The notes under the pieces were generated by a model that saw nothing but the letters and a program-made list of their open reading frames with translations, did not search any database and was not told where the DNA came from. Positions 3,970-10,206 of a stretch of 10,206 nucleotides of DNA are shown here, piece after piece. This stretch comes from SIG437 sp045648985. GTDB lineage: Bacteria > Bacillota > Clostridia > UBA1381 > UBA9506. The DNA is taken from the NCBI GenBank assembly GCA_045648985.1, contig JAZROZ010000001.1, positions 1 through 10,206 of the forward strand, written 5' to 3'. Every line of letters starts with the position of its first letter. The stretch's first letter is position 1. The translations under genes and the position numbers were made by a program.

Positions 3970-5910
3970 ATGATATTCAGCAAAAAAAAGAACACACAAA
4001 ATGCTGAACCGATGGACTTAGATGCAGTAATGAAGAAGTTTGACAGAGAATCTAACGTCAGGATATGGGAAGGTAAGGCAAAAATTGCAGTAACCTGTGT
4101 ACTTGCACTCTTTTCATTGTTTTGTATCTACGTTACGCTTTTTGCCAGCTGGCTTGAAGAATTGCGTCTGACATCGTTTGTTGCTTTCATTATATTTATA
4201 GGATATCTTATGTATCCTGCGAAAAAAGGCAAGCAAAAAGTTAACTATATGCCCTGGTATGATGTAATTTTAATGATTTGCGGAACAGGTGCTTTTTTAT
4301 ACTATACAGCAAATGCACACACAATCATACAGCAGGGAAGCAATTTCGAGTGGTATCAGATTTTGATAGGTATTGTAGGGGTTTTATCTTTAACAGAGCT
4401 TTGCAGAAGAAGTGTCGGACTTCCTATCGTAATAGTTGCTGCTGTTTTTGTAGCATATGCTCTCATATGGGGTTTGTCAAACCCGACGCTTGCGGGAAAA
4501 CTCAATTATATTGTACATTATCTGTTCTATGGTAAAGAGGGAGTTTTATCTACACCGATAAATGTTTGCTCTAAATTTATTGTAGTATTTATTATTTTCG
4601 GTGCTTTCTTAGAAAGAACAGGTATTGCCGACTTCTTTATAAATATTTCAAACTCGGTTGTTGGCGGTTTTTCAGGTGGACCTGCTAAGGTTGCAGTTGT
4701 TACAAGTGCTTTAGAGGGCATGGTTTCAGGCTCATCTGTTGCAAATACAGTAGGCTCAGGCTCTGTAACAATTCCGCTTATGAAGAAAACAGGCTATAAG
4801 CCTGAGTTTGCAGCTGCTGCTGAAGCATCTGCTTCAACAGGCGGTCAGATTATGCCGCCTATTATGGGTGCGGCTGCATTCCTAATGGCAGATTATGTTG
4901 GTGTTCCTTACAGTAACATAGTTGTAAGAGCGATACTCCCTGCTATTTTATATTTTGCAGGAATTTTTATTTCAGTACATTTAGAAGCGAAAAAAGAAGG
5001 TTTAAGAGGACTCACAAGGGAAGAGCTCCCAAGGTTTTTGCCTTTACTTAAACAGTCATATCTGCTTTTGCCACTTATCATTTTGATTTACTTAGTAGGA
5101 ACAAGTCAACGCTCTATTCAATATGCAGCGGCTATTGCTATCGTAGTTGCAATCGTTGTAAGTATATTTAATAAGGGCAACAGAATCACTCCTAAGAAAA
5201 TATGGGAGGCTTTGGCTGCGGGCGGACAGGGCATGATAACTGTTGCTGCTGCCTGTGGTGTTGCAGGTATAATTGCAGGAACAATCACAATGACAGGCCT
5301 TGCTAACGTAATTATAAATGGTATAGTAGCCTTAGCAGGAAGTCAGGTTATTGTAGCATTATTTTTAACAATGATTTGTTGTATCGTTTTAGGTATGGGT
5401 GTTCCTACTACTGCTAACTATTGTATTATGGCGGCAACATGTGCTCCTATTTTAGTACGTATGGGAGTTCCGCAAATAGCGGCACATTTCTTCGTATTCT
5501 ATTTCGGTATCGTAGCAGATTTAACACCACCTGTTGCGCTCGCTGCATATGCAGGTGCTGCCATAGCGCAGGCTAATCCAATGAAAACGGCAATGACAGC
5601 GACGAAACTTGCCATAGGTGCATTTATCGTTCCATATATTTTTGCACTTAATCCTGCACTCCTCTTTATTGATACAACAGCATTTGACGTTGTGCTCATT
5701 ATCATAACATCATTAGTTGGAATGTTTGCAGTGTCGGCATCTCTCGAGGGTTATATGCTCCACGGTATGAAGTGGTATGAAAGACTACTAAGTGTATGCG
5801 GAGGACTCTTGCTTTTATATCCCGGTGCAGTTACAGACGTTTTAGGAATATGCCTTGTTGCATTAGTTGTTGTTATTCAGATTGTTACAAGGAAAAAGGC
5901 TTATAATTAA
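3970..5910 (+). CDS. TRAP transporter permease, fused DctQ/DctM type (646 aa)
   Basis: This is the membrane part of the TAXI-TRAP system, which takes up solute delivered by the lipoprotein using an ion gradient (Na+ in characterised TRAP systems). After a charged cytoplasmic N-terminus of about 35 residues, hydrophobic segments run through the whole protein: an N-terminal set matching the small Q-like part, then the large M-type part. The conserved DctM segment EASASTGGQIMPPIMGAAAF is clear, followed by the LMADYVGVPYSNIV segment and later GMGVPTTANYCIMA. Its length matches one-piece TAXI permeases. AAGGAGGGG ends 6 nt before the ATG. No separate small subunit gene is present, as expected for a fusion, and no DUF1850-type companion is seen. 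The substrate is unknown. Confidence 0.93.
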   Translation: MIFSKKKNTQNAEPMDLDAVMKKFDRESNVRIWEGKAKIAVTCVLALFSLFCIYVTLFASWLEELRLTSFVAFIIFIGYLMYPAKKGKQKVNYMPWYDVILMICGTGAFLYYTANAHTIIQQGSNFEWYQILIGIVGVLSLTELCRRSVGLPIVIVAAVFVAYALIWGLSNPTLAGKLNYIVHYLFYGKEGVLSTPINVCSKFIVVFIIFGAFLERTGIADFFINISNSVVGGFSGGPAKVAVVTSALEGMVSGSSVANTVGSGSVTIPLMKKTGYKPEFAAAAEASASTGGQIMPPIMGAAAFLMADYVGVPYSNIVVRAILPAILYFAGIFISVHLEAKKEGLRGLTREELPRFLPLLKQSYLLLPLIILIYLVGTSQRSIQYAAAIAIVVAIVVSIFNKGNRITPKKIWEALAAGGQGMITVAAACGVAGIIAGTITMTGLANVIINGIVALAGSQVIVALFLTMICCIVLGMGVPTTANYCIMAATCAPILVRMGVPQIAAHFFVFYFGIVADLTPPVALAAYAGAAIAQANPMKTAMTATKLAIGAFIVPYIFALNPALLFIDTTAFDVVLIIITSLVGMFAVSASLEGYMLHGMKWYERLLSVCGGLLLLYPGAVTDVLGICLVALVVVIQIVTRKKAYN

Positions 5911-5923
5911 TATAATAAACTAA

Positions 5924-5957
5924 AAGGTCCACGACTTAAATCAGTCGTGGACCTTAA
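5924..5957. terminator. Bidirectional terminator between the TRAP operon and pflA
   Basis: The perfect 13-bp stem AAGGTCCACGACT (5924-5936) pairs with AGTCGTGGACCTT (5943-5955) around a TAAATC loop. The minus-strand tail TTTTAGTTTATT is the better T tract and serves pflA, whose stop codon is at 5958-5960. The plus-strand tail (AATTATTTAATT) is weaker but serves the permease gene 13 nt upstream. Confidence 0.85.
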
Positions 5958-6674
5958 TTATTTAATTAAATCATACATTTTTTGTATGTCTTCTTTTGTT
6001 GCCTCACGAAAATCGTTAAACTTAAAAGTAAGTCCAAGCTTTTCGTATTTTGTGTTGCATAGCTTTTTAAAGGGTAAAAGTTCAATTTTATCGATGCAGA
6101 AATATTTTTTTATGATTTGTGCCAAAGCTTTTGCATTTTCTTCAGTATCGTTTAAATCAGGAATTATTACCTGACGCAGAGTAGTGTGGATATTTTTCTC
6201 GTTTAAGTAGTCCAGGAATTTAAGCGGAGCTTCAATTTTGCATCCTGCATATTTTTCATACATCAAATTATCTGTGTATTTGATGTCAAGCAGGACTCTG
6301 TCAGTTTGCGACAGAAGCTTTTTTATTTTATCGTTTAAAATACTTCCCGATGTATCAAGGCAGGTGTTTATGCCGTTTTTATGGCACAAACTAAAAAATT
6401 CTGTACAAAATTCAGGTTGCAGAATCGGCTCGCCGCCTGAAAGTGTTACACCGCCGTCTTTTCCGAAATATGAACGATATCTTTCAGACTTATTAAAAAG
6501 TTCATCCGCAGTATATTCTGTGCCACCGTCTGTTTCCCACGTTTCAGGGTTGTGGCAACAACCACATCGAAGATTACACCCTTGCATAAAAGCTACAAAC
6601 CGAACTCCCGGCCCGTCTAACGTGCCAAGAGTTTGAATTGAACTTATATAGCCCTTTATATTTCCGCTATCCAT
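5958..6674 (-). CDS. pflA: Pyruvate formate-lyase-activating enzyme, radical SAM (238 aa)
   Basis: This enzyme uses a [4Fe-4S] cluster and S-adenosylmethionine to place a radical on the glycine of pyruvate formate-lyase. The N-terminus has the activase signature TLGTLDGPGVRFVAFMQGC. The cluster cysteines are 33, 37 and 40 in CNLRCGCCHNPETW (CX3CX2C), with an extra Cys39 between the last two where other activases usually have Tyr or another residue. The SAM-binding GGVTLSGGEP motif follows, then LDTSG and LLDIKY. The length is usual for the family. The start codon lies one base after the pflB stop codon, with GAGG 9 nt upstream inside pflB, so translation is probably coupled. It depends on the pflB promoter. 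Confidence 0.96.
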   Translation of the reverse strand: MDSGNIKGYISSIQTLGTLDGPGVRFVAFMQGCNLRCGCCHNPETWETDGGTEYTADELFNKSERYRSYFGKDGGVTLSGGEPILQPEFCTEFFSLCHKNGINTCLDTSGSILNDKIKKLLSQTDRVLLDIKYTDNLMYEKYAGCKIEAPLKFLDYLNEKNIHTTLRQVIIPDLNDTEENAKALAQIIKKYFCIDKIELLPFKKLCNTKYEKLGLTFKFNDFREATKEDIQKMYDLIK

Positions 6675-6675
6675 T

Positions 6676-8907
6676 TTACATAGCCTCGTGGAAAGTTCTT
6701 GAGATAACTTCCCTTTGCTGTTCTTCTGAAAGCTTATGGAAATTTACTGCATAGCCTGAAACACGTATTGTAAGGTTAGGATATGCCTCGGGGTTGTTAT
6801 AAGCCTCGATAAGTGTTTCGCGGTTCAAGACATTAATATTAATATGATGAGCCCCATGCATAAAATAGCCGTCAATTATCGAAACGAGATTATTGACTTT
6901 TTCATCATCAGTTTTTCCAATCGCATCAGGTGTGATTGAGAAAGTATTTGAAATACCATCACGGCAATCGTCATAGCTGATTTTAGCAACGGAGTTTAGT
7001 GATGCCAGTGCTCCGTTTTCTTCACGATTATGCATTGGATTTGCGCCAGGTGCAAACGGCTCGCCTGCTTTTCTTCCGTCAGGTGTATTTCCTGTGTGCT
7101 TTCCGTAAATAACATTAGATGTGATTGTCAGAACAGAAAGTGTGTGTATAGAATGTCTGTATGTAGGTGTTTTGCGAAGAGATGTGATGAATGTATGAGC
7201 CATATCCTTTGCGATTAAGTCAACTCTGTCATCATCATTTCCGTACTTGGGGAAATCGCCTGTTGTTTCAAAATCAACAATAAATCCGTACGCATCTTTT
7301 ATCGGCTTGACGTTTGCAAATTTAATTGCAGATAAAGAGTCTGCAACAACTGATAAGCCTGCGATACCAAAAGCCATAAATCTTTCTACATCAGTATCGT
7401 GAAGTGCCATCTGTGTTTTCTCGTATGCATATTTGTCGTGCATATAGTGAATTACATTCATTGTGTTGACATAAAGCTTAGCAAGCCAGTCAATATAAAT
7501 CTGGAAACGCTCCATAACATCTGAAAAGCAGAGTTTATCTTTGTCAAGGACATCCATCTGCGGACCGATATGGATACCGCTTGTTGTGTCATATCCACCA
7601 TTTATGGCGATTAAAAGGAGTTTTGCTAAGTTACATCTTGCCCCGAAAAATTGTGTCTGTTTGCCTATTTTCATAGCGGATACACAGCAGGCAATAGCAT
7701 AGTCATCTCCATATATGGGGCGCATTAAGTCATCATTTTCATACTGAGTTGAGTCTGTGTCTATTGAAACCTTGGTACAATATTTCTTAAAGCCTTCCGG
7801 AAGTTCCTTTGACCAGAGAATTGTAAGGTTAGGCTCGGGTGACGGGCATAATGTATAGAGTGTATTTAACATTCTGAAGCATGATTTTGAAACTAAGCTT
7901 CTTCCGTCAACCCCCATACCGCCAAGTGCTTCTGTAATCCACATCGGGTCGCCGCCGAAAAGCTCATTATATTCGGGAGTTCTCAAGTGACGAGCCATTC
8001 TAAGTTTGATAACAAAATCGTCAATAAGTTCTTGTGCACCCGCTTCTGTTAATGTGCCATTTTCCAAATCGCGTTCAATATAAATATCGAAGAAAGTACT
8101 CACTCTGCCAAGTGACATAGCAGCTCCGTTCTGTTCTTTGATTGCACCTAGATATGCAAAATAAGTCCATTGGATTGCTTCGTATGCGTTTTTGGCAGGT
8201 TCGCTGATGTCATAGCCATACATTTCTGCCATTTCTTTCATTTTTTCGAGGAAATTAATTTGCTGGAAAAGCTCCTCATCGAGTCTTATCTGTTCTGTAC
8301 GGAAATCATCATTTGCAAGCTTTGCTTTGTCTTTTTTCTTTTCTACGATAAGCCTGTCAACACCATAGAGAGCAACTCGTCTGTAGTCACCGATAATTCT
8401 TCCTCTGCCGTAAGCATCAGGAAGTCCTGTGATTACGTGAGATTTACGTGCCAGACGCATTTCGTCTGTATATGCACGGAATACACCATCATTATGAGTC
8501 GTGCGGAACTTAAAATCTTCTTCCATTTTCTTGCTTAGCTTATATCCGTATGCTTCGCATGCCTGACGCGCCATACGCATACCGCCAAACGGATTAACTC
8601 CGCGCTTTAGCGGGCGGTTTGTCTGTAAGCCTACTATAAGCTCGTTTTCTTTATCAATATATCCGGGTGAATAGCTTGTAAGTGACGAAACTGTGCCTGT
8701 GTCAATATCCAAAACTCCACCATACTGACGTTCCAATTCAAAAAGAGACTGAACTTTTTGCATTAGAGCAGTTGTTCTTTTTGTGGGCCCCTCTAAAAAG
8801 CTTTCATCGCCTTTATATTCCTTGTAGTTACACTGAATAAAGTCACGTACATTGATTTCATCTTGCCATACTCCTGTTTTAAAACCATTCCAATTGTCGT
8901 GTTTCAT
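6676..8907 (-). CDS. pflB: Formate C-acetyltransferase (pyruvate formate-lyase), 743 aa
   Basis: This cytoplasmic glycyl-radical enzyme converts pyruvate and CoA to acetyl-CoA and formate without oxygen. The paired active-site cysteines are residues 407 and 408 (AIACCVSAMKIG). The radical glycine is Gly718 in TIRVSGYAVNF, 25 residues before the C-terminus. The N-terminal region has WNGFKTGVWQDEINVRDFIQ and the PFGGMRMA segment as in other true PFLs. The CC pair and overall length separate it from glycerol dehydratase and choline lyase relatives. The ATG at 8907 has AGGAGA 8 nt upstream (8916-8921). It heads a two-gene operon with its own activase, pflA, and is divergent from ppdK. The radical form is oxygen-sensitive, which fits an anaerobe. 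Confidence 0.97.
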   Translation of the reverse strand: MKHDNWNGFKTGVWQDEINVRDFIQCNYKEYKGDESFLEGPTKRTTALMQKVQSLFELERQYGGVLDIDTGTVSSLTSYSPGYIDKENELIVGLQTNRPLKRGVNPFGGMRMARQACEAYGYKLSKKMEEDFKFRTTHNDGVFRAYTDEMRLARKSHVITGLPDAYGRGRIIGDYRRVALYGVDRLIVEKKKDKAKLANDDFRTEQIRLDEELFQQINFLEKMKEMAEMYGYDISEPAKNAYEAIQWTYFAYLGAIKEQNGAAMSLGRVSTFFDIYIERDLENGTLTEAGAQELIDDFVIKLRMARHLRTPEYNELFGGDPMWITEALGGMGVDGRSLVSKSCFRMLNTLYTLCPSPEPNLTILWSKELPEGFKKYCTKVSIDTDSTQYENDDLMRPIYGDDYAIACCVSAMKIGKQTQFFGARCNLAKLLLIAINGGYDTTSGIHIGPQMDVLDKDKLCFSDVMERFQIYIDWLAKLYVNTMNVIHYMHDKYAYEKTQMALHDTDVERFMAFGIAGLSVVADSLSAIKFANVKPIKDAYGFIVDFETTGDFPKYGNDDDRVDLIAKDMAHTFITSLRKTPTYRHSIHTLSVLTITSNVIYGKHTGNTPDGRKAGEPFAPGANPMHNREENGALASLNSVAKISYDDCRDGISNTFSITPDAIGKTDDEKVNNLVSIIDGYFMHGAHHININVLNRETLIEAYNNPEAYPNLTIRVSGYAVNFHKLSEEQQREVISRTFHEAM

Positions 8908-8925
8908 ATGTATCGTCTCCTGTAA

Positions 8926-8957
8926 ATTACTATCTATAATAAATAATATTACTATCT
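8926..8957. repeat. Direct repeat ATTACTATCT in the pflB leader
   Basis: Two exact 10-bp copies lie at 8926-8935 and 8948-8957, 22 bp apart, both inside the predicted pflB leader. Each is next to a TCTCCT element (AGGAGA on the mRNA, at 8916-8921 and 8955-8960). Only the first of these is placed to start pflB; the second lies near the 5' end of the mRNA. It may be a small duplication. Confidence 0.45.
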
Positions 8958-8969
8958 CCTATACCATAT

Positions 8970-8998
8970 ATTGTACAATTTAGAAAGAAGTTTGTCAA
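8970..8998 (-). promoter_or_regulatory. Promoter of the pflB-pflA operon
   Basis: On the minus strand TTGACA (8998-8993) is followed after 17 nt by TACAAT (8975-8970). Start of transcription is expected near 8963, giving a leader of about 55 nt. The -10 box sits inside the 10-bp palindrome ATTGTACAAT (8970-8979), a possible binding site for a regulator. Confidence 0.8.
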
Positions 8999-9134
8999 TA
9001 TACAGTAATGACAGAATTTAGCGATAAAAAAAAGATTTTCTTGCTATTTTTAATATAATATTAAGAAATAAAGCAGGCTTATCTACGTATAATAAATACA
9101 TTTTTGGAAAAATTTAAAAAATTGAAGAAAAAAG

Positions 9135-9163
9135 TTTACAATGTCAAAAATTTGTGATATAAT
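9135..9163 (+). promoter_or_regulatory. Promoter of ppdK
   Basis: TTTACA (9135-9140), a 17-nt spacer and TATAAT (9158-9163), with TG at 9155-9156 giving an extended -10. Start of transcription is expected near 9170, about 36 nt before the gene. It diverges from the pflB promoter 137 bp away. Between them I see only AT-rich DNA and a small palindrome at 9050-9064. Confidence 0.8.
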
Positions 9164-9205
9164 TATTTATCTAAATATTGTATATTAACTTAGGAGGAAT
9201 ATAAT

Positions 9206-10206
9206 ATGAGTAAAAAATTCGTCTATTTATTTAGCGAAGGCGACGCGTCAATGCGTAATCTTCTCGGTGGTAAAGGTGCAAACCTCGCTGAAATGACAAA
9301 GCTCGGACTTCCTGTTCCACAGGGCTTTACAATTTCAACAGAAGCTTGTACACAGTACTATGAAGACGGCAAAAGAATCAATGATGATATCCAGGCTGAA
9401 ATCATGGAAAACATCGCAAAAATGGAAGCAATATGCGGCAAAAAATTTGGAGATAAGGAAAATCCTCTCTTAGTATCTGTTCGTTCAGGTGCAAGAGCTT
9501 CAATGCCGGGTATGATGGATACTATCTTAAACCTTGGTTTGAATGAAGATGTTGTTGAAACAATGTCAGTAAAATCAGGCAACCCACGTTGGGCTTGGGA
9601 CTGCTACAGAAGATTCATTCAGATGTATTCTGACGTTGTTATGGAAGTTGGTAAGAAGTATTTTGAACAGCTCATCGATGAGATGAAAGAAGCAAAAGGT
9701 GTTACTCAGGATATTGAGCTCAACGCTGATGATTTAAAAGAACTTGCTTCTCAGTTTAAAGCAGAGTATAAAAATAAAATCGGTACAGACTTCCCGTCTG
9801 ATCCAAAAGAACAGCTTATGGGCGCTGTTAAGGCGGTATTCCGTTCATGGGATAACCCACGTGCTAACGTTTATCGTCGTGCCAACGATATCCCTTATTC
9901 ATGGGGTACAGCTGTTAACGTACAGATGATGGCATTTGGTAACATGGGTGACGATTGTGGTACAGGTGTTGCATTTACTCGTGACCCTGCTACAGGTGAA
10001 CCGGGACTCATGGGTGAATTCTTAGTAAACGCTCAGGGGGAAGACGTTGTTGCAGGTGTTAGAACACCTATGCCGATTGCTCAGATGCAGGAAAAATTCC
10101 CTGAAGCATTTGATGAATTCAATAAAGTTTGTGCAAAACTTGAAGACCATTACAGAGATATGCAGGATATGGAGTTTACTATTGAAAATAAGAAACTCTA
10201 TATGCT
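9206..10206 (+). CDS. ppdK: Pyruvate, phosphate dikinase, N-terminal part (3' end outside window)
   Basis: The enzyme reversibly converts pyruvate, ATP and phosphate to PEP, AMP and pyrophosphate. The visible 333 codons are the N-terminal ATP-binding domain. LLGGKGANLAEMTKLGLPVP (residues 19-38) holds the nucleotide-binding Lys23. LVSVRSGARASMPGMMDT holds Arg93, and GVAFTRDPATGE leads into GEFLVNAQGEDVVAG with Glu271 and Gln277. The Lys and Arg match residues known to bind ATP in the Clostridium symbiosum enzyme. The ASMPGMMDTILNLGLN segment separates PPDK from PEP synthase. The phosphohistidine and PEP-binding domains lie beyond the window. The start has AGGAGG 8 nt upstream (9192-9197). In anaerobes PPDK often works in glycolysis or PEP supply. 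Its placement beside pflB ties both to pyruvate. Confidence 0.96.
   Translation, partial: MSKKFVYLFSEGDASMRNLLGGKGANLAEMTKLGLPVPQGFTISTEACTQYYEDGKRINDDIQAEIMENIAKMEAICGKKFGDKENPLLVSVRSGARASMPGMMDTILNLGLNEDVVETMSVKSGNPRWAWDCYRRFIQMYSDVVMEVGKKYFEQLIDEMKEAKGVTQDIELNADDLKELASQFKAEYKNKIGTDFPSDPKEQLMGAVKAVFRSWDNPRANVYRRANDIPYSWGTAVNVQMMAFGNMGDDCGTGVAFTRDPATGEPGLMGEFLVNAQGEDVVAGVRTPMPIAQMQEKFPEAFDEFNKVCAKLEDHYRDMQDMEFTIENKKLYM

Noticed and set aside
7030..8538. Plus-strand open frames opposite pflB (at 7030-7218 and 8170-8538)
   Set aside because: They are antisense to a well-conserved gene and have no family features or ribosome binding sites.
9152..9168. TTGTGA near the ppdK -10 box as a Rex (NADH-sensing repressor) site
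   Set aside because: The inverted half TCACAA needed for a Rex operator is absent; only one half-site matches, as expected by chance in AT-rich DNA.
1..10206. CRISPR array, insertion sequence, toxin-antitoxin pair or phage-defence operon
   Set aside because: No regularly spaced repeats, transposase, nuclease or paired toxin gene is visible. The XRE gene has an acetyltransferase partner, but its strong divergent promoter layout and RimJ/RimL-type sequence do not match known GNAT toxin operons, which are co-directional.

Overview
The window looks like chromosomal DNA of an AT-rich, strictly anaerobic, fermenting member of the Bacillota, class Clostridia. The reasons are strong AGGAGG ribosome binding sites, near-consensus sigma-A promoters with 17-nt spacers, glycyl-radical pyruvate formate-lyase, pyruvate phosphate dikinase and a ferredoxin-thioredoxin-reductase-like protein beside a thioredoxin. 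The species cannot be named from the sequence.

Layout. (1) Positions 1-1056 are accessory in character. They hold the 3' part of a sigma-70-like gene of the kind carried by mobile elements. A possible small RNA follows: promoter, hairpin with a CTCCTC loop, terminator. Next comes a GC-rich block (about 58% G+C at 841-1000) with three nested long-range inverted repeats and no credible gene. (2) Positions 1057-2219 hold a divergent pair, a small XRE-type repressor (-) and a GNAT acetyltransferase (+). They share a 38-bp inverted repeat lying on a perfect sigma-A promoter. Behind them is a non-coding or decayed stretch ending in two strong hairpins. (3) Positions 2220-2750 (-) hold a two-gene redox operon, an FTR catalytic-chain-like protein and a thioredoxin with a WCAPC active site. 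(4) Positions 2868-5955 (+) hold a TAXI-type TRAP transporter operon, a lipoprotein binding protein and a fused membrane permease. A hairpin lies between the two genes and a 13-bp terminator follows. (5) Positions 5958-8998 (-) hold the pflB-pflA operon with a consensus promoter. (6) From 9135 (+) runs ppdK, cut by the window end; its promoter diverges from that of pflB.

How the genes fit together. PPDK interconverts PEP and pyruvate, and PFL with its activase splits pyruvate into acetyl-CoA and formate, so the right side is a pyruvate-metabolism locus. The TRAP system imports an unidentified, probably organic-acid-like, solute. The FTR-like/thioredoxin pair would pass low-potential electrons to protein disulfides. 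The strongest unexplained signals are the GC-rich nested-repeat block with the small-RNA-like unit beside it, and the operator arrangement of the XRE/GNAT pair. No complete new multi-gene system can be demonstrated here.
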